Of a stretch of DNA of 64,000 nucleotides, positions 16,458-24,710 are shown one piece after another; position 1 is the stretch's first letter; every line of letters starts with the position of its first letter. The DNA is from Clostridium peptidivorans. GTDB lineage: Bacteria > Bacillota > Clostridia > Clostridiales > Clostridiaceae. A model generated the notes under the pieces. That model worked only from the letters and a program-made list of their open reading frames with translations, was not told the DNA's origin and ran no database searches. The position numbers and the translations under genes were made by a program. The stretch spans positions 62,001 through 126,000 of the forward strand of contig NZ_OAOD01000009.1 of assembly GCF_900205925.1 (NCBI RefSeq), read 5' to 3'.

Positions 16458-16558
16458 AAGTATCGCATTATTCAGAAATGAATTTGCGATATTTTTTATG
16501 TCGTATTTCAAATATAGTGCGACGTACAGATTACTTTTATATTAACTATAGGCTTTGA
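16458..16558 (+). repeat. Type A boundary copy A10 (left part), with terminator
   Basis: Terminator ATCGCATTATTCAG and TGAATTTGCGATATTTTTT, then GTCGTATTTCAAATATAGTGCGAC and TACAGATTACTTTTATATTA. It ends the type A array. Confidence 0.75.
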
Positions 16559-16812
16559 TAGTGGAACTGAAAAGCTATCCTAATAGTCCTGTTTTAACAT
16601 TATGTGAGCAATACTAGAGACATTAGTAAATAAAGGGCAGGAAAAATTTGCTTAGTGCCGAGATAATGATTACATTGCTTGATAAAAATATCAATGTAAA
16701 AATTGAAAATATATGTTATAATTTCAATTGATTTAATTAAAAGTTAAATTTTACAGTAGAGTGATTACACTACCAAATAAAGAGGCGATATATCATTTGA
16801 GGAGGTTCATAA
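16559..16812. other. Intergenic region before the hydrolase gene
   Basis: About 250 bp with a short echo (TTTGCTTAGTGCC, 16648-16660) of the hairpin repeat found at 18503 and 23461. TTATAATTTC at 16714 may be a -10 region. Nothing else seen. Confidence 0.4.
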
Positions 16813-17829
16813 ATGCACCTAAGTAGAGGAGAAGAGAAAAGAAAAGTCAAATTGAAAACTCAAAAAAGATTTAGAAGAGGTATATTTCTAGGCCTAATTA
16901 TTGTAGTTTTTATTTCATTAATTGGCTTATCCTATGAAAAAATTGGTCAATATAATGACTCTAAAAACTATCCTCAAGTAGGAAATATGGTTAATGTAAA
17001 TAATCATAAAATCAATATATTTAGCGAAGGAGAAGGGGATGTAACTGTAGTTTTTACTGGAGGATTAAATGAGCCAAGCTCTTATGCAGACTTTTATCCT
17101 CTTTACAATGTAATTTCAAACTATACTAAAATAGCTGTTTATGACAAACCTGGACATGGCTGGAGTGAAGTAACAGATGTTTCAAGAGATATAGATTCTA
17201 TTGTAAAAGAAATGCACACAGCTCTTTTAGAATCAGGACAAAAGCCTCCATATATACTAGTTGGCCATTCACTAGCATCATTATCATTAATAAGATTTGC
17301 GCAAACATATAAAAATGAAGTTTCGGGCATTGTATTAATTGATGCTGGTAGCCCAGAGTATTATTTTAAAAATAAGGTTGGATCCAGCAATAGTGCAGGC
17401 TTTAAGTATCAGACACTAAAATCTTTAGGCATAGCTAGATTAGCAATTAATCATACAAGTTATTCTTCAAAAATTGTGTCTGGACAAAATAATCTTAAAC
17501 TATTACCTAATGATTTGAAACAGTTATATCTTGCAATGACTCTTAAAACTATGTATAACAAAAATATTATAGATGAAGGTAAAATGGCAAGCGATAATGC
17601 AAAAATAGTTTTAGATAACGGAAAATTAGGTAATATCCCAATTAGAATACTGACTTCTGAGAGTAATGTATTAGCAATTCCTGAATGGGAAAATAGTCAG
17701 ATAGCTTTGAAAGAGTGGTCTACATCTAGTACACAAATGGTTGTTAAGGGTTCAAGACATTCTATACATGAATTTGCACCTGATATTATAAATGATGAAA
17801 TAATAAAATTAATAAAAAGTCATAAGTAA
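16813..17829 (+). CDS. Membrane-anchored alpha/beta hydrolase
   Basis: 338 residues. One membrane anchor lies at about residues 24-40 after a basic N terminus, so the enzyme domain is probably outside the cell. The nucleophile elbow is GHSLAS (Ser153), with the oxyanion loop near FTGGLNEP. A C-terminal His (GSRHSIHEFAPD) completes the triad. GGAGG precedes ATG. Substrate unknown. Confidence 0.88.
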   Translation: MHLSRGEEKRKVKLKTQKRFRRGIFLGLIIVVFISLIGLSYEKIGQYNDSKNYPQVGNMVNVNNHKINIFSEGEGDVTVVFTGGLNEPSSYADFYPLYNVISNYTKIAVYDKPGHGWSEVTDVSRDIDSIVKEMHTALLESGQKPPYILVGHSLASLSLIRFAQTYKNEVSGIVLIDAGSPEYYFKNKVGSSNSAGFKYQTLKSLGIARLAINHTSYSSKIVSGQNNLKLLPNDLKQLYLAMTLKTMYNKNIIDEGKMASDNAKIVLDNGKLGNIPIRILTSESNVLAIPEWENSQIALKEWSTSSTQMVVKGSRHSIHEFAPDIINDEIIKLIKSHK

Positions 17830-17989
17830 AAAGTTCATATGACGAATATCTTTTCATTTCTATACTAATGAGCAGAATAGTAAAAAAGTTTTACGAAATT
17901 CTAAATGATCATTTTGCACCTAAATAAATGAATCTACATACTATATAATAGATCATTGGGCTATTTTATCAATATGTGGAGGTTAAAAA

Positions 17990-18394
17990 ATGGCAGGTTT
18001 TTATGAATACCGACAGATGGTCCCTCATCCAATTATAGTGGAGGCTAGACAAATTGCACCAAACCAAATTTTAATAACATATGATCAGCGGACTGATTTA
18101 GCGTCAGCAACAAATGTTTCGAATTATTGGATTAGAAGCAATATGGGTCCTGTTGGAATCGCGACCGTAGGAATGAACGATGCTCTAATGGCAGAGAACG
18201 CAATACGACCTAACATGGCAATGATAACACCTGCTGACAATTCGAGGATGAGATACGTCATGACATTTAGGGTTAATGCAATGTCTGGTGTCATGTATAT
18301 TGTGCTCCCTTGTTTTGTTAACTTGGAGGGAATGAGTGGATTCAGAGGAGGAAACTGGGGTCCATCTAGCAGAAATATGTTCATAGGTAAGTAA
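17990..18394 (+). CDS. Hypothetical protein (134 aa)
   Basis: Met/Asn-rich protein, MAGFYEYRQMVPHPIIVEAR to NMFIGK, with no signal peptide; a beta-rich pattern (NQILITYDQRTDLASATNVS) hints at an Ig-like or carbohydrate-binding fold. RBS GGAGG. A strong terminator follows. I do not recognise the family. Confidence 0.65.
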   Translation: MAGFYEYRQMVPHPIIVEARQIAPNQILITYDQRTDLASATNVSNYWIRSNMGPVGIATVGMNDALMAENAIRPNMAMITPADNSRMRYVMTFRVNAMSGVMYIVLPCFVNLEGMSGFRGGNWGPSSRNMFIGK

Positions 18395-18431
18395 TTCAGA
18401 TGTTTAGCTTACGAGGACCGTTAGCTGAGGG

Positions 18432-18457
18432 GCCAACTTGAGTTGGCTTCTTTTGGT
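18432..18457 (+). terminator. Rho-independent terminator
   Basis: GCCAAC TTGA GTTGGC followed by TTCTTTTGGTTTT. Confidence 0.8.
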
Positions 18458-18502
18458 TTTATAAGGAGATAAAAAGAATAAGTATTATCATAGTTGATCA
18501 TA

Positions 18503-18545
18503 TTTGCTTAGTGCCACCCACATGGCAAGTGGCAAGTTAAGCAAA
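18503..18545. repeat. Dispersed hairpin repeat (copy 1)
   Basis: TTTGCTTA and TAAGCAAA enclose GTGCCACCCACATGGCAAGT GGC, itself able to fold (GCCAC/GTGGC). A second copy lies at 23461-23520. Confidence 0.65.
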
Positions 18546-18621
18546 AATATAGATAAATAATCGGCATAGAATGTGTTCATAATATTATTGGAGTCAATTC
18601 TAATAATAAGGAGTGATATTG

Positions 18622-18834
18622 ATGTCAGAAAAAAGCCATGTAGATATAGAAAAGCTTAATAAAGTCCCAACTGGGCATCCTTTTGAATATAAGGATGTAG
18701 TTAAAGACGACTTTCCTGTTGAAGAACACACAATGGATGGGAAAAGATTTAAGGCAGAAGTTGAAAATGGAAAATTTCAAGCAGTAGTCACTGAATATGA
18801 TTCAGAAAATAGAGTTCAATATAAAAAGCTATAA
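18622..18834 (+). CDS. Small hypothetical protein (70 aa)
   Basis: Soluble charged protein, MSEKSHVDIEKLNKVPTGHP to NRVQYKKL. ATG 18622 follows AAGGAGTG by 10 bases. No family recognised. Confidence 0.65.
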   Translation: MSEKSHVDIEKLNKVPTGHPFEYKDVVKDDFPVEEHTMDGKRFKAEVENGKFQAVVTEYDSENRVQYKKL

Positions 18835-18887
18835 ACAAAAAGAAAGCACTTGTAATATATTTAAATATGCATTAACGATATCTAAAG

Positions 18888-18928
18888 CAGATCAATTTTT
18901 GAATTTTAAGATTGGTCTGTTTTATTTT
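18888..18928 (+). terminator. Rho-independent terminator
   Basis: CAGATCAAT/ATTGGTCTG stem (one G-T pair), followed by TTTTATTTT. Confidence 0.75.
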
Positions 18929-18970
18929 GTAATAAAGATTTAAAATTATATAATATACTTACTATATGCA

Positions 18971-19258
18971 TTGTTTGATAAGTTTGGAGATGAAATATCA
19001 AAACAAAAATTTAAGGAGGTAGTTAGCATGACTGAAATAGGTAAAATGATAAGAGACGAAGGAATAAAAGAAGGAATAAAAGAAGGTAAGACAGAAGGAA
19101 AATCCGAAATTCTTATAAAGCTTCTTATTAAGAAGTTTAAATTTATACCTCATGGCTATATAGAAAAAATAAAGAAGATGCCTGAAGAAACCATAGATGT
19201 AATAGCTACTGATATTTTTGAATTGGAAAAGATTGATGATTTGGAAAGATATTTTTAA
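18971..19258 (+). pseudogene. C-terminal remnant of an Rpn-family (PD-(D/E)XK) nuclease/putative transposase
   Basis: The frame holds the Lys/Glu-Gly repeat linker GIKEGIKEGKTEGKSE and a DUF4351-like tail (LLIKKFKFIPHGYIEKIKKM to LERYF) that ends many Rpn/YhgA-type proteins. The nuclease domain, normally about 200 residues upstream, is absent. A good AAGGAGGT stands before ATG 19028, so a short product of 76 residues could still be made. Confidence 0.65.
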
Positions 19259-19469
19259 ATATCTCTAAAGGAAAACTTCAATAATAATCAGAAATATTAT
19301 AGTTAAGCTTAAAAGTTAGGAAACTTTTTATATACTTCCACATATAAACTACAGAAATTTATAATTTATAAATTTCTGTAGTTTTAATTTTATTGTGGTA
19401 AAATTTATCATTGATTAAAAATTATAATTAAGTTAACATATATGTAGAATTGGAATGGAGGGCAATGCA

Positions 19470-19847
19470 ATGGGATTATTTGATGGAATGATGGGAAATG
19501 CTTCAGAAGTTAATATTAATGAAGTGAGAAAAGATTTTGCGCATATATTAGCTCCAACTGAAAATATTGAAAAGGCGTACAAGCTAATTAGAGATATGTT
19601 TATATTTACAAATAAAAGATTAATTTTAGTTGATAAGCAGGGAATGACAGGCAAAAAAACGGAATATCATTCACTTCCATATAAAAGCATAACTCATTTT
19701 AGCATAGAAACAGCAGGACACTTTGATTTAGATGCTGAATTGAAAATATGGATATCAGGAACAGCTATGCCAATTGAAAAAACTTTTAATAAAAGCTTAA
19801 ATATTTATGAATTACAAAGTGTTTTAGCTGATTATGTTTTAAGATAG
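19470..19847 (+). CDS. PH domain-containing protein (YvbH/DUF1696 type)
   Basis: About 125 residues, MGLFDGMMGNASEVN at the start and the bacterial PH signature IFTNKRLILVDKQGMTGKKT followed by YHSLPYKSITHFSIETAG. Such small proteins form oligomeric PH rings and are cytosolic; their function is unclear. ATG 19470 is chosen for GGAGGG just upstream. Confidence 0.85.
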   Translation: MGLFDGMMGNASEVNINEVRKDFAHILAPTENIEKAYKLIRDMFIFTNKRLILVDKQGMTGKKTEYHSLPYKSITHFSIETAGHFDLDAELKIWISGTAMPIEKTFNKSLNIYELQSVLADYVLR

Positions 19848-19853
19848 AATAAA

Positions 19854-19884
19854 AGAGCTTCCTAATTTAGGAAGCTTTTTTCTA
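19854..19884 (+). terminator. Rho-independent terminator
   Basis: AGCTTCCTAA/TTAGGAAGCT followed by TTTTTTCT. Confidence 0.85.
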
Positions 19885-19903
19885 TGGGGGCCAGGCCCCT
19901 GGG
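19885..19903. repeat. Direct repeat left of the ABC operon
   Basis: TGGGGGCCAGGCCCCTGGG. An 18/19 match stands at 22411-22429, right after the ABC permease stop. The core GGGGCC...GGCCCC is palindromic and far richer in G+C than the surroundings. Confidence 0.7.
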
Positions 19904-20022
19904 TAAAAAAGGAAAAAATGACGAGGTTTATAGAAAAAGCATAGACAAGTATTAATGAATATGAGAATTAAGTAAAAATATGTTATAATTACTAATAATT
20001 CAAATTTTAAGGGTGTGACTTT

Positions 20023-20100
20023 ATGAATGCTGAAAAAAAGGAAATAGGAAAAGGCATAAATGTAAAAATGAGCATCTTGACATTAAAAGGAGACAAGTAA
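20023..20100 (+). CDS. Small ORF coupled to the ABC operon (25 aa)
   Basis: MNAEKKEIGKGINVKM to KGDK, with an AAGGGTG RBS, overlaps the ABC ATPase start as TAATG. It could be a leader peptide for translational coupling or what is left of a regulator gene. The proximal TATAAT is at about 19983. Confidence 0.4.
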   Translation: MNAEKKEIGKGINVKMSILTLKGDK

Positions 20101-20810
20101 TGAAACTTATAGTAAAAAACATTGAAAAAAACTTTGACAACAAGCAAGTGCTTAAACAAGCATCTTTTACCTTTGAGAAAGGTAAGATTTATGGACTTTT
20201 AGGACGTAATGGTGCAGGAAAGACTACTTTATTTAACTGCATAAGTGGAGATACAAAGTATGATAGTGGTTCAGTTAAGATTTTTGAAGAGGGAAAAGGA
20301 GAAAGTGAACTAGATTTTTCAAAGGTAGGATATGTATTTTCAGAGCCTGTGCTGCCTGAATTTTTAACAGGATATGAATTTCTAAAATTCTTTATAGATA
20401 TTAATAAAGATAAGATACAAAACTTATTAACCATTGAAGAGTATTTTAACATAATAAAGATTAATGAAGAAGACAGATACAGACTTATAAAAGGATACTC
20501 TCAGGGTATGAAAAATAAAATACAAATGATTTGTTTTCTAATAACAAGACCTCCAGTAATTTTGCTGGACGAGCCTTTAACTTCCTTTGATGTAGTTGTA
20601 GCTTTAGAGATAAAAAATTTACTAAAGAAGATAAAAAGCGAACATATAATTATCTTTTCAACTCATATTTTGCAGTTAGCAACGGACTTATGTGATGAAA
20701 TTGTAGTATTAAACAATGGTGTTTTAGAGGAAGTTGATAGCCAGGTTATAAGGAGCGCTGAATTTGAGGAAAAAATAATGGAAGTGTTAAGGGAGGCTAA
20801 TGATGATTAG
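20100..20810 (+). CDS. ABC transporter ATP-binding protein
   Basis: 236 residues. Walker A GRNGAGKTT (about 35-43), signature YSQGM (about 138-142, a known variant of LSGGQ), Walker B VILLDEP and the H-loop FSTHIL. The RBS AAAGGAG lies inside the preceding small ORF. It energises export by the permease that follows with an 11-base overlap. Typical of bacteriocin or peptide exporters of the CcmA/EcsA type; the substrate is unknown. Confidence 0.92.
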   Translation: MKLIVKNIEKNFDNKQVLKQASFTFEKGKIYGLLGRNGAGKTTLFNCISGDTKYDSGSVKIFEEGKGESELDFSKVGYVFSEPVLPEFLTGYEFLKFFIDINKDKIQNLLTIEEYFNIIKINEEDRYRLIKGYSQGMKNKIQMICFLITRPPVILLDEPLTSFDVVVALEIKNLLKKIKSEHIIIFSTHILQLATDLCDEIVVLNNGVLEEVDSQVIRSAEFEEKIMEVLREANDD

Positions 20811-22410
20811 AACTTTTATCAACAGCTTTAACGTTTCCTATGCTGAAAGCGCAAATACTTTTATACATTTTCTAAAAAGGGTTCCTATTATAGGCAAAAA
20901 AGTACCAGATAGCTTATACAAAGAAACAAAAGCTAAAATTGTTATAGGTATTATAAGTCAAATACTAGGTGCTATTTGGGCAATTTTAAAAAAGGGGCTT
21001 TATTTAGCTCTAATGATTGTACTGCCAGCTTATTTTATGTCTAAAGGAACAGGGTTATTTTTTACTAGATTTCTTCATATATTTTTCTTTTTAAACATTA
21101 TATATGGTACCATTATGAATAGTGTAGTTTTTGACTATGTTGATAGATCTGCTTTTAACATGATAACATTAATGAGAGCAGATGCCAGAGAATATTATAT
21201 AAGTGCAATGTTATACAAATACATAGCAAATTTTATTTACTTTATAGTTCCTATGATAATTGCAGGGATGATAGTTGGATTTTCGCCCATAAAGGCTTTA
21301 ACTATGCTAGTGATACTAACCTCCTGTAGGTTTATGGGAGAGTGCTTTAATATTTTTATATATATTAAAATGGGAAAGGTACTTTCAAAGCAAAATACAT
21401 TTACACTAGTGTCTATAGTTATAATACTTATACTTGCTTATGTACTGCCATTCTTAGATCTTTATATTAATTTAGAACCCATACTATTTAACGGCTTTGT
21501 AGTATTAGGTGTATTAATCTTAGGAGCAGCTTCCTTACTTTATTTATGGAATTACAAAAGCTATGCTGTTATTGCAAAGGAATTATTAACTAAAGAAAAT
21601 CTATTTGATATAAATGCTTTTAAAAGTGACATGACCTTTGGAGATGTAAAGCTAAAAGAGGATAAGATTTCAAAGGAAGAGCTTAGCTCCAAGCTTTACC
21701 AGGGAAAACAGGGGTATGAATACTTAAATGCAATATTTTTTAAACGTCATAGAAAAATGTTAATTAATCCTATAAAAATGAGAGTTATAATAATAGCAGT
21801 TGGTTTCTTAGCCTCCAGTGCTTTTGTAATATTTATGCCTGATATAAAAGAGGAGCTTTTTAGTGCTGTTTTAAAAAGTGCACCGCTTCTTCTGTTTTCT
21901 ATGTATATGCTTTCTACAGGAGAAAAAATTTGCAAGGCCATGTTTTACAACTGTGATTTAAGCCTTTTAAGGTATGGATATTATAGAGAGCCTAAGACTA
22001 TTTTATTAAACTTTACCATAAGACTTAAATTTACTGTTTTACTTAATATTATCCCAGCATTAGCTTTATGTATATCCATTGCAGGAGTTTTAATTGTAGC
22101 AGGCTTTGGAGCTAAGCTTATCAGCGCAGTGCCTTTATTTTTGTGTATTCTTTGTTTAGCTTGTTTCTTTTCAATACATAATTTATTTATGTATTATGCT
22201 ATACAGCCATATACAGCTCAGTTAACTATAAAAAGTCCTCTATATAAATTTATAAATTTTATTGTTTATATTGTAAGTTACGCATGTCTTCAAATCAAAA
22301 CTTCTTCATATATTTTTACAGTTGTAGTTATTGCAGTAACTATAATATACATGGCTGTTGCTCTTATATTAACCTATAAGGTAGCACCAAAAACGTTTAG
22401 GTTAAAATAA
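20800..22410 (+). CDS. ABC transporter permease
   Basis: 536 residues with about 12 membrane segments in two clusters separated by a charged loop near residues 255-310 (KSDMTFGDVKLKEDKISKEE). It overlaps the ATPase gene by 11 bases, which indicates a two-gene exporter. No nearby peptide or immunity gene shows what it transports. Confidence 0.85.
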   Translation: MMIRTFINSFNVSYAESANTFIHFLKRVPIIGKKVPDSLYKETKAKIVIGIISQILGAIWAILKKGLYLALMIVLPAYFMSKGTGLFFTRFLHIFFFLNIIYGTIMNSVVFDYVDRSAFNMITLMRADAREYYISAMLYKYIANFIYFIVPMIIAGMIVGFSPIKALTMLVILTSCRFMGECFNIFIYIKMGKVLSKQNTFTLVSIVIILILAYVLPFLDLYINLEPILFNGFVVLGVLILGAASLLYLWNYKSYAVIAKELLTKENLFDINAFKSDMTFGDVKLKEDKISKEELSSKLYQGKQGYEYLNAIFFKRHRKMLINPIKMRVIIIAVGFLASSAFVIFMPDIKEELFSAVLKSAPLLLFSMYMLSTGEKICKAMFYNCDLSLLRYGYYREPKTILLNFTIRLKFTVLLNIIPALALCISIAGVLIVAGFGAKLISAVPLFLCILCLACFFSIHNLFMYYAIQPYTAQLTIKSPLYKFINFIVYIVSYACLQIKTSSYIFTVVVIAVTIIYMAVALILTYKVAPKTFRLK

Positions 22411-22429
22411 TGGGGGCCAGACCCCTGGG
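22411..22429. repeat. Direct repeat right of the ABC operon
   Basis: TGGGGGCCAGACCCCTGGG, one base different from the copy at 19885-19903. Confidence 0.7.
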
Positions 22430-22451
22430 AGGAAATGGAAGTAAAAGAAAA

Positions 22452-22481
22452 AAGAGCAGAACCATTTAAAGTTCTGCTCTT
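22452..22481 (-). terminator. Terminator after first TerC gene
   Basis: AAGAGCAGAAC/GTTCTGCTCTT, 11-bp stem with T-rich tail on the minus strand; duplicated at 23550-23579. Confidence 0.85.
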
Positions 22482-22509
22482 AACTATTTGATTTTACAAA
22501 GGTTTTTAA

Positions 22510-23358
22510 TTACGCACTAACTTGGTTTTCATCTTCATTTTTCTTCATCATAATAGAAACTAGGACACTAGCGAGTAGTATTGCAAAGATTATTGCTACA
22601 GAAAGTGCAACTGATATTTCTATATGGAACATTAGTATGCAAAGTTTTACACCTGTAAATACTAATATTAATGCAACTCCATATTTTACATATTTAAATG
22701 CATCATTTACTTTTACAAGTAAGAAGTATAAGCTTCTTAATGATAGTATTGCAAATATATTTGATGTATACACAATAAATGAATCTGTTGTTATAGAAAA
22801 TATTGCTGGAATAGAGTCTATGGCAAATAAAATATCTGTTCCCTCAATAACTACAAGTATTGCCAGTAATGGAGTAGCATGAAGCACATTGTTTATTTTT
22901 ACAAAAAACTTTTCACCTTCAAGTTTGTCAGTTATAGGGATTATGTTAGTTAGAAGTCTTATTAACTTATTGTCTTTGAAATCAATTTCTTCTTCCTCTT
23001 CCTGTTTAAACATCATTTTTAAGCCGCTTATAATTAATATAGCTCCGAATATGTATAATACCCAATGGAATTTGCTAACTATTGCAACTCCTAAGAGTAC
23101 AAATATAAAACGCAGGATTACTGCACCTATTATCCCGTAATTTAGTATTCTTCTTTGATATTCTTTTTTTATTCCAAAGCTGCTAAAAACAAGAATAAAT
23201 AAGAATAGATTATCGAGGCTTAAACTTTGTTCAATAACATAGCCTCCTAAAAATTCTATAGCCTTTTGCTCACCAAGTGTAAAATAAATTCCTAAATTAA
23301 AAAGCAATGCGGCACAAATCCAAAATAGTACCCATTTTAACGCCTGCTTTGTCTCCAT
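22510..23358 (-). CDS. TerC family integral membrane protein, copy 1
   Basis: 282 residues with about eight membrane segments; GGYVIEQSLSLDNLFLFILV and EGTDILFAIDSIPAIFSIT hold the conserved acidic residues of the TerC/YkoY metal-transport family (Mn2+ efflux in characterised members). The cytosolic loop KQEEEEEIDF is strongly acidic. A tandem copy lies upstream with nearly the same sequence. No yybP-ykoY riboswitch is evident. GGGGG RBS precedes ATG 23358. Confidence 0.92.
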   Translation of the reverse strand: METKQALKWVLFWICAALLFNLGIYFTLGEQKAIEFLGGYVIEQSLSLDNLFLFILVFSSFGIKKEYQRRILNYGIIGAVILRFIFVLLGVAIVSKFHWVLYIFGAILIISGLKMMFKQEEEEEIDFKDNKLIRLLTNIIPITDKLEGEKFFVKINNVLHATPLLAILVVIEGTDILFAIDSIPAIFSITTDSFIVYTSNIFAILSLRSLYFLLVKVNDAFKYVKYGVALILVFTGVKLCILMFHIEISVALSVAIIFAILLASVLVSIMMKKNEDENQVSA

Positions 23359-23460
23359 ATTAGAGTCCCCCCAATTTTGTTTAGTACTGAAAGATAATTA
23401 AAAAATAATTTTAAACCGAATTTAGTATAGCACCAATAAATTAAGTTGTAAACATTACCA

Positions 23461-23520
23461 AATAAGCATAAGTGCCACCCACGTGGCAAGTGGCAAGTTG
23501 AGCAAAGCTATAGATAAATA
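23461..23520. repeat. Dispersed hairpin repeat (copy 2)
   Basis: GTGCCACCCACGTGGCAAGT GGCAAGTTGAGCAAAG and TATAGATAAATA match copy 1 at 18503-18560, including the flank. It sits between the two TerC genes. Confidence 0.65.
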
Positions 23521-23549
23521 TACTTACTTTTCCTTAAGAAAAAGAAAGA

Positions 23550-23579
23550 AAGAGCAGAACCATCTAAAGTTCTGCTCTT
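23550..23579 (-). terminator. Terminator after second TerC gene
   Basis: AAGAGCAGAAC/GTTCTGCTCTT, same as at 22452, with T-rich tail on the minus strand. Confidence 0.85.
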
Positions 23580-23602
23580 AACTATCAGGCTTTTATAAAA
23601 GT

Positions 23603-24454
23603 TTATGATTCTGCACTGACTTGTTCATCTTCATTTTTCTTCATCATAATAGAAAATACCACACTAGCTAATAATATTGCAAAGATTATTGCTACAGAAA
23701 GTGCAACCGGTATTTCTATATGGAACATTAGTATGCAAAGTTTTACACCTGTAAATACTAATATTAATGCAACTCCATATTTTACATATTTGAATGCATC
23801 ATTTATTTTTACAAGTAAGAAGTATAAGCTTCTTAACCCCATTATAGCAAACATATTTGATGTATATACGATAAATGGATCTGTTGTTATAGAAAATATT
23901 GCTGGAATAGAATCTATAGCAAATAAAATATCTGTTCCTTCAATAACTACGAGTATTGCCAGTAATGGAGTAGCATGAAGCACATTGTTTATTTTTACAA
24001 AGAACTTCTCACCATCAAGTTCATCAGTTATAGGGATTACCTTATTTAAAAGCTTTATTAGCTTATTGTTTTTGAAGTTATGCTCTTCTTCATCTTCCTG
24101 TTTAAGCATCATTTTTAAGCCGCTTATAATTAGTATGGCTCCAAATATGTATAGTACCCAATGGAATTTGCTAACTACCGCAACTCCTAAGACTACAAAT
24201 ATTAAACGTAATACTATTGCTCCCATTATTCCATAATTTAATACTCTTCTTTGGTATTCTTTCTTTATTCCAAAGCTACTAAATACAAGAATAAATAAAA
24301 ATAGATTATCAAGGCTTAAGCTTTGCTCAATAACATAGCCACCTAAAAATTCTATAGCCTTTTGCTCACCAAGTGTAAAATAAATTCCTAAGTTAAAAAG
24401 TAATGCGGCACAAATCCAAAATAGTACCCATTTTAACGCCTGTTTTGTCTCCAA
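23603..24454 (-). CDS. TerC family integral membrane protein, copy 2
   Basis: 283 residues, about nine-tenths identical by eye to copy 1. Differences cluster in the acidic loop (KQEDEEEHNFKNN) and the C-terminal tail. Terminator and upstream bases are duplicated too, so the unit of duplication was the whole gene (about 1.1 kb), but each copy keeps its own RBS and terminator. Confidence 0.92.
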   Translation of the reverse strand: METKQALKWVLFWICAALLFNLGIYFTLGEQKAIEFLGGYVIEQSLSLDNLFLFILVFSSFGIKKEYQRRVLNYGIMGAIVLRLIFVVLGVAVVSKFHWVLYIFGAILIISGLKMMLKQEDEEEHNFKNNKLIKLLNKVIPITDELDGEKFFVKINNVLHATPLLAILVVIEGTDILFAIDSIPAIFSITTDPFIVYTSNMFAIMGLRSLYFLLVKINDAFKYVKYGVALILVFTGVKLCILMFHIEIPVALSVAIIFAILLASVVFSIMMKKNEDEQVSAES

Positions 24455-24662
24455 ATTAAAGTCCCTCCAATATTTTTTAGTGTCGAAAAATAATTAAGTA
24501 TAACTACGGCTTGTCCTGTTTAAAAATTCATTCCATCTGATAGTTACATTTTAGTATAGCATCAACAATTTCAATTGTAAACATTGCCATAAGGGATATA
24601 GACAGAACAATGCATCAGCTTTTTATTTTATTTAGTGCATCAAGTTCTCAAATGGTAATAGT

Positions 24663-24691
24663 AATAGGGGCTTAATAAATAAGCCCCTATT
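24663..24691 (-). terminator. Terminator after GNAT gene
   Basis: AATAGGGGCTTA/TAAGCCCCTATT, 12-bp perfect stem, 5-base loop. Confidence 0.75.
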
Positions 24692-24710
24692 ACTAATTAT
24701 TGATTAAATA

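Noticed and set aside
5092-16558. Type A boundaries as ordinary MITEs
   Set aside because: The ends are partly inverted repeats, but copies show no target duplication that I can see, are never inside genes, are often half-copies with terminators, and flank pairs fit the gene between better than the element itself. Not excluded, only less likely.
5092-16558. Integron with attC sites
   Set aside because: No IntI-type integrase and no RYYYAAC/GTTRRRY core pair at the boundaries; resemblance is in layout only.
22370-24600. yybP-ykoY manganese riboswitch before the TerC genes
   Set aside because: Upstream regions lack the conserved riboswitch core; only simple RBS and terminators are visible.
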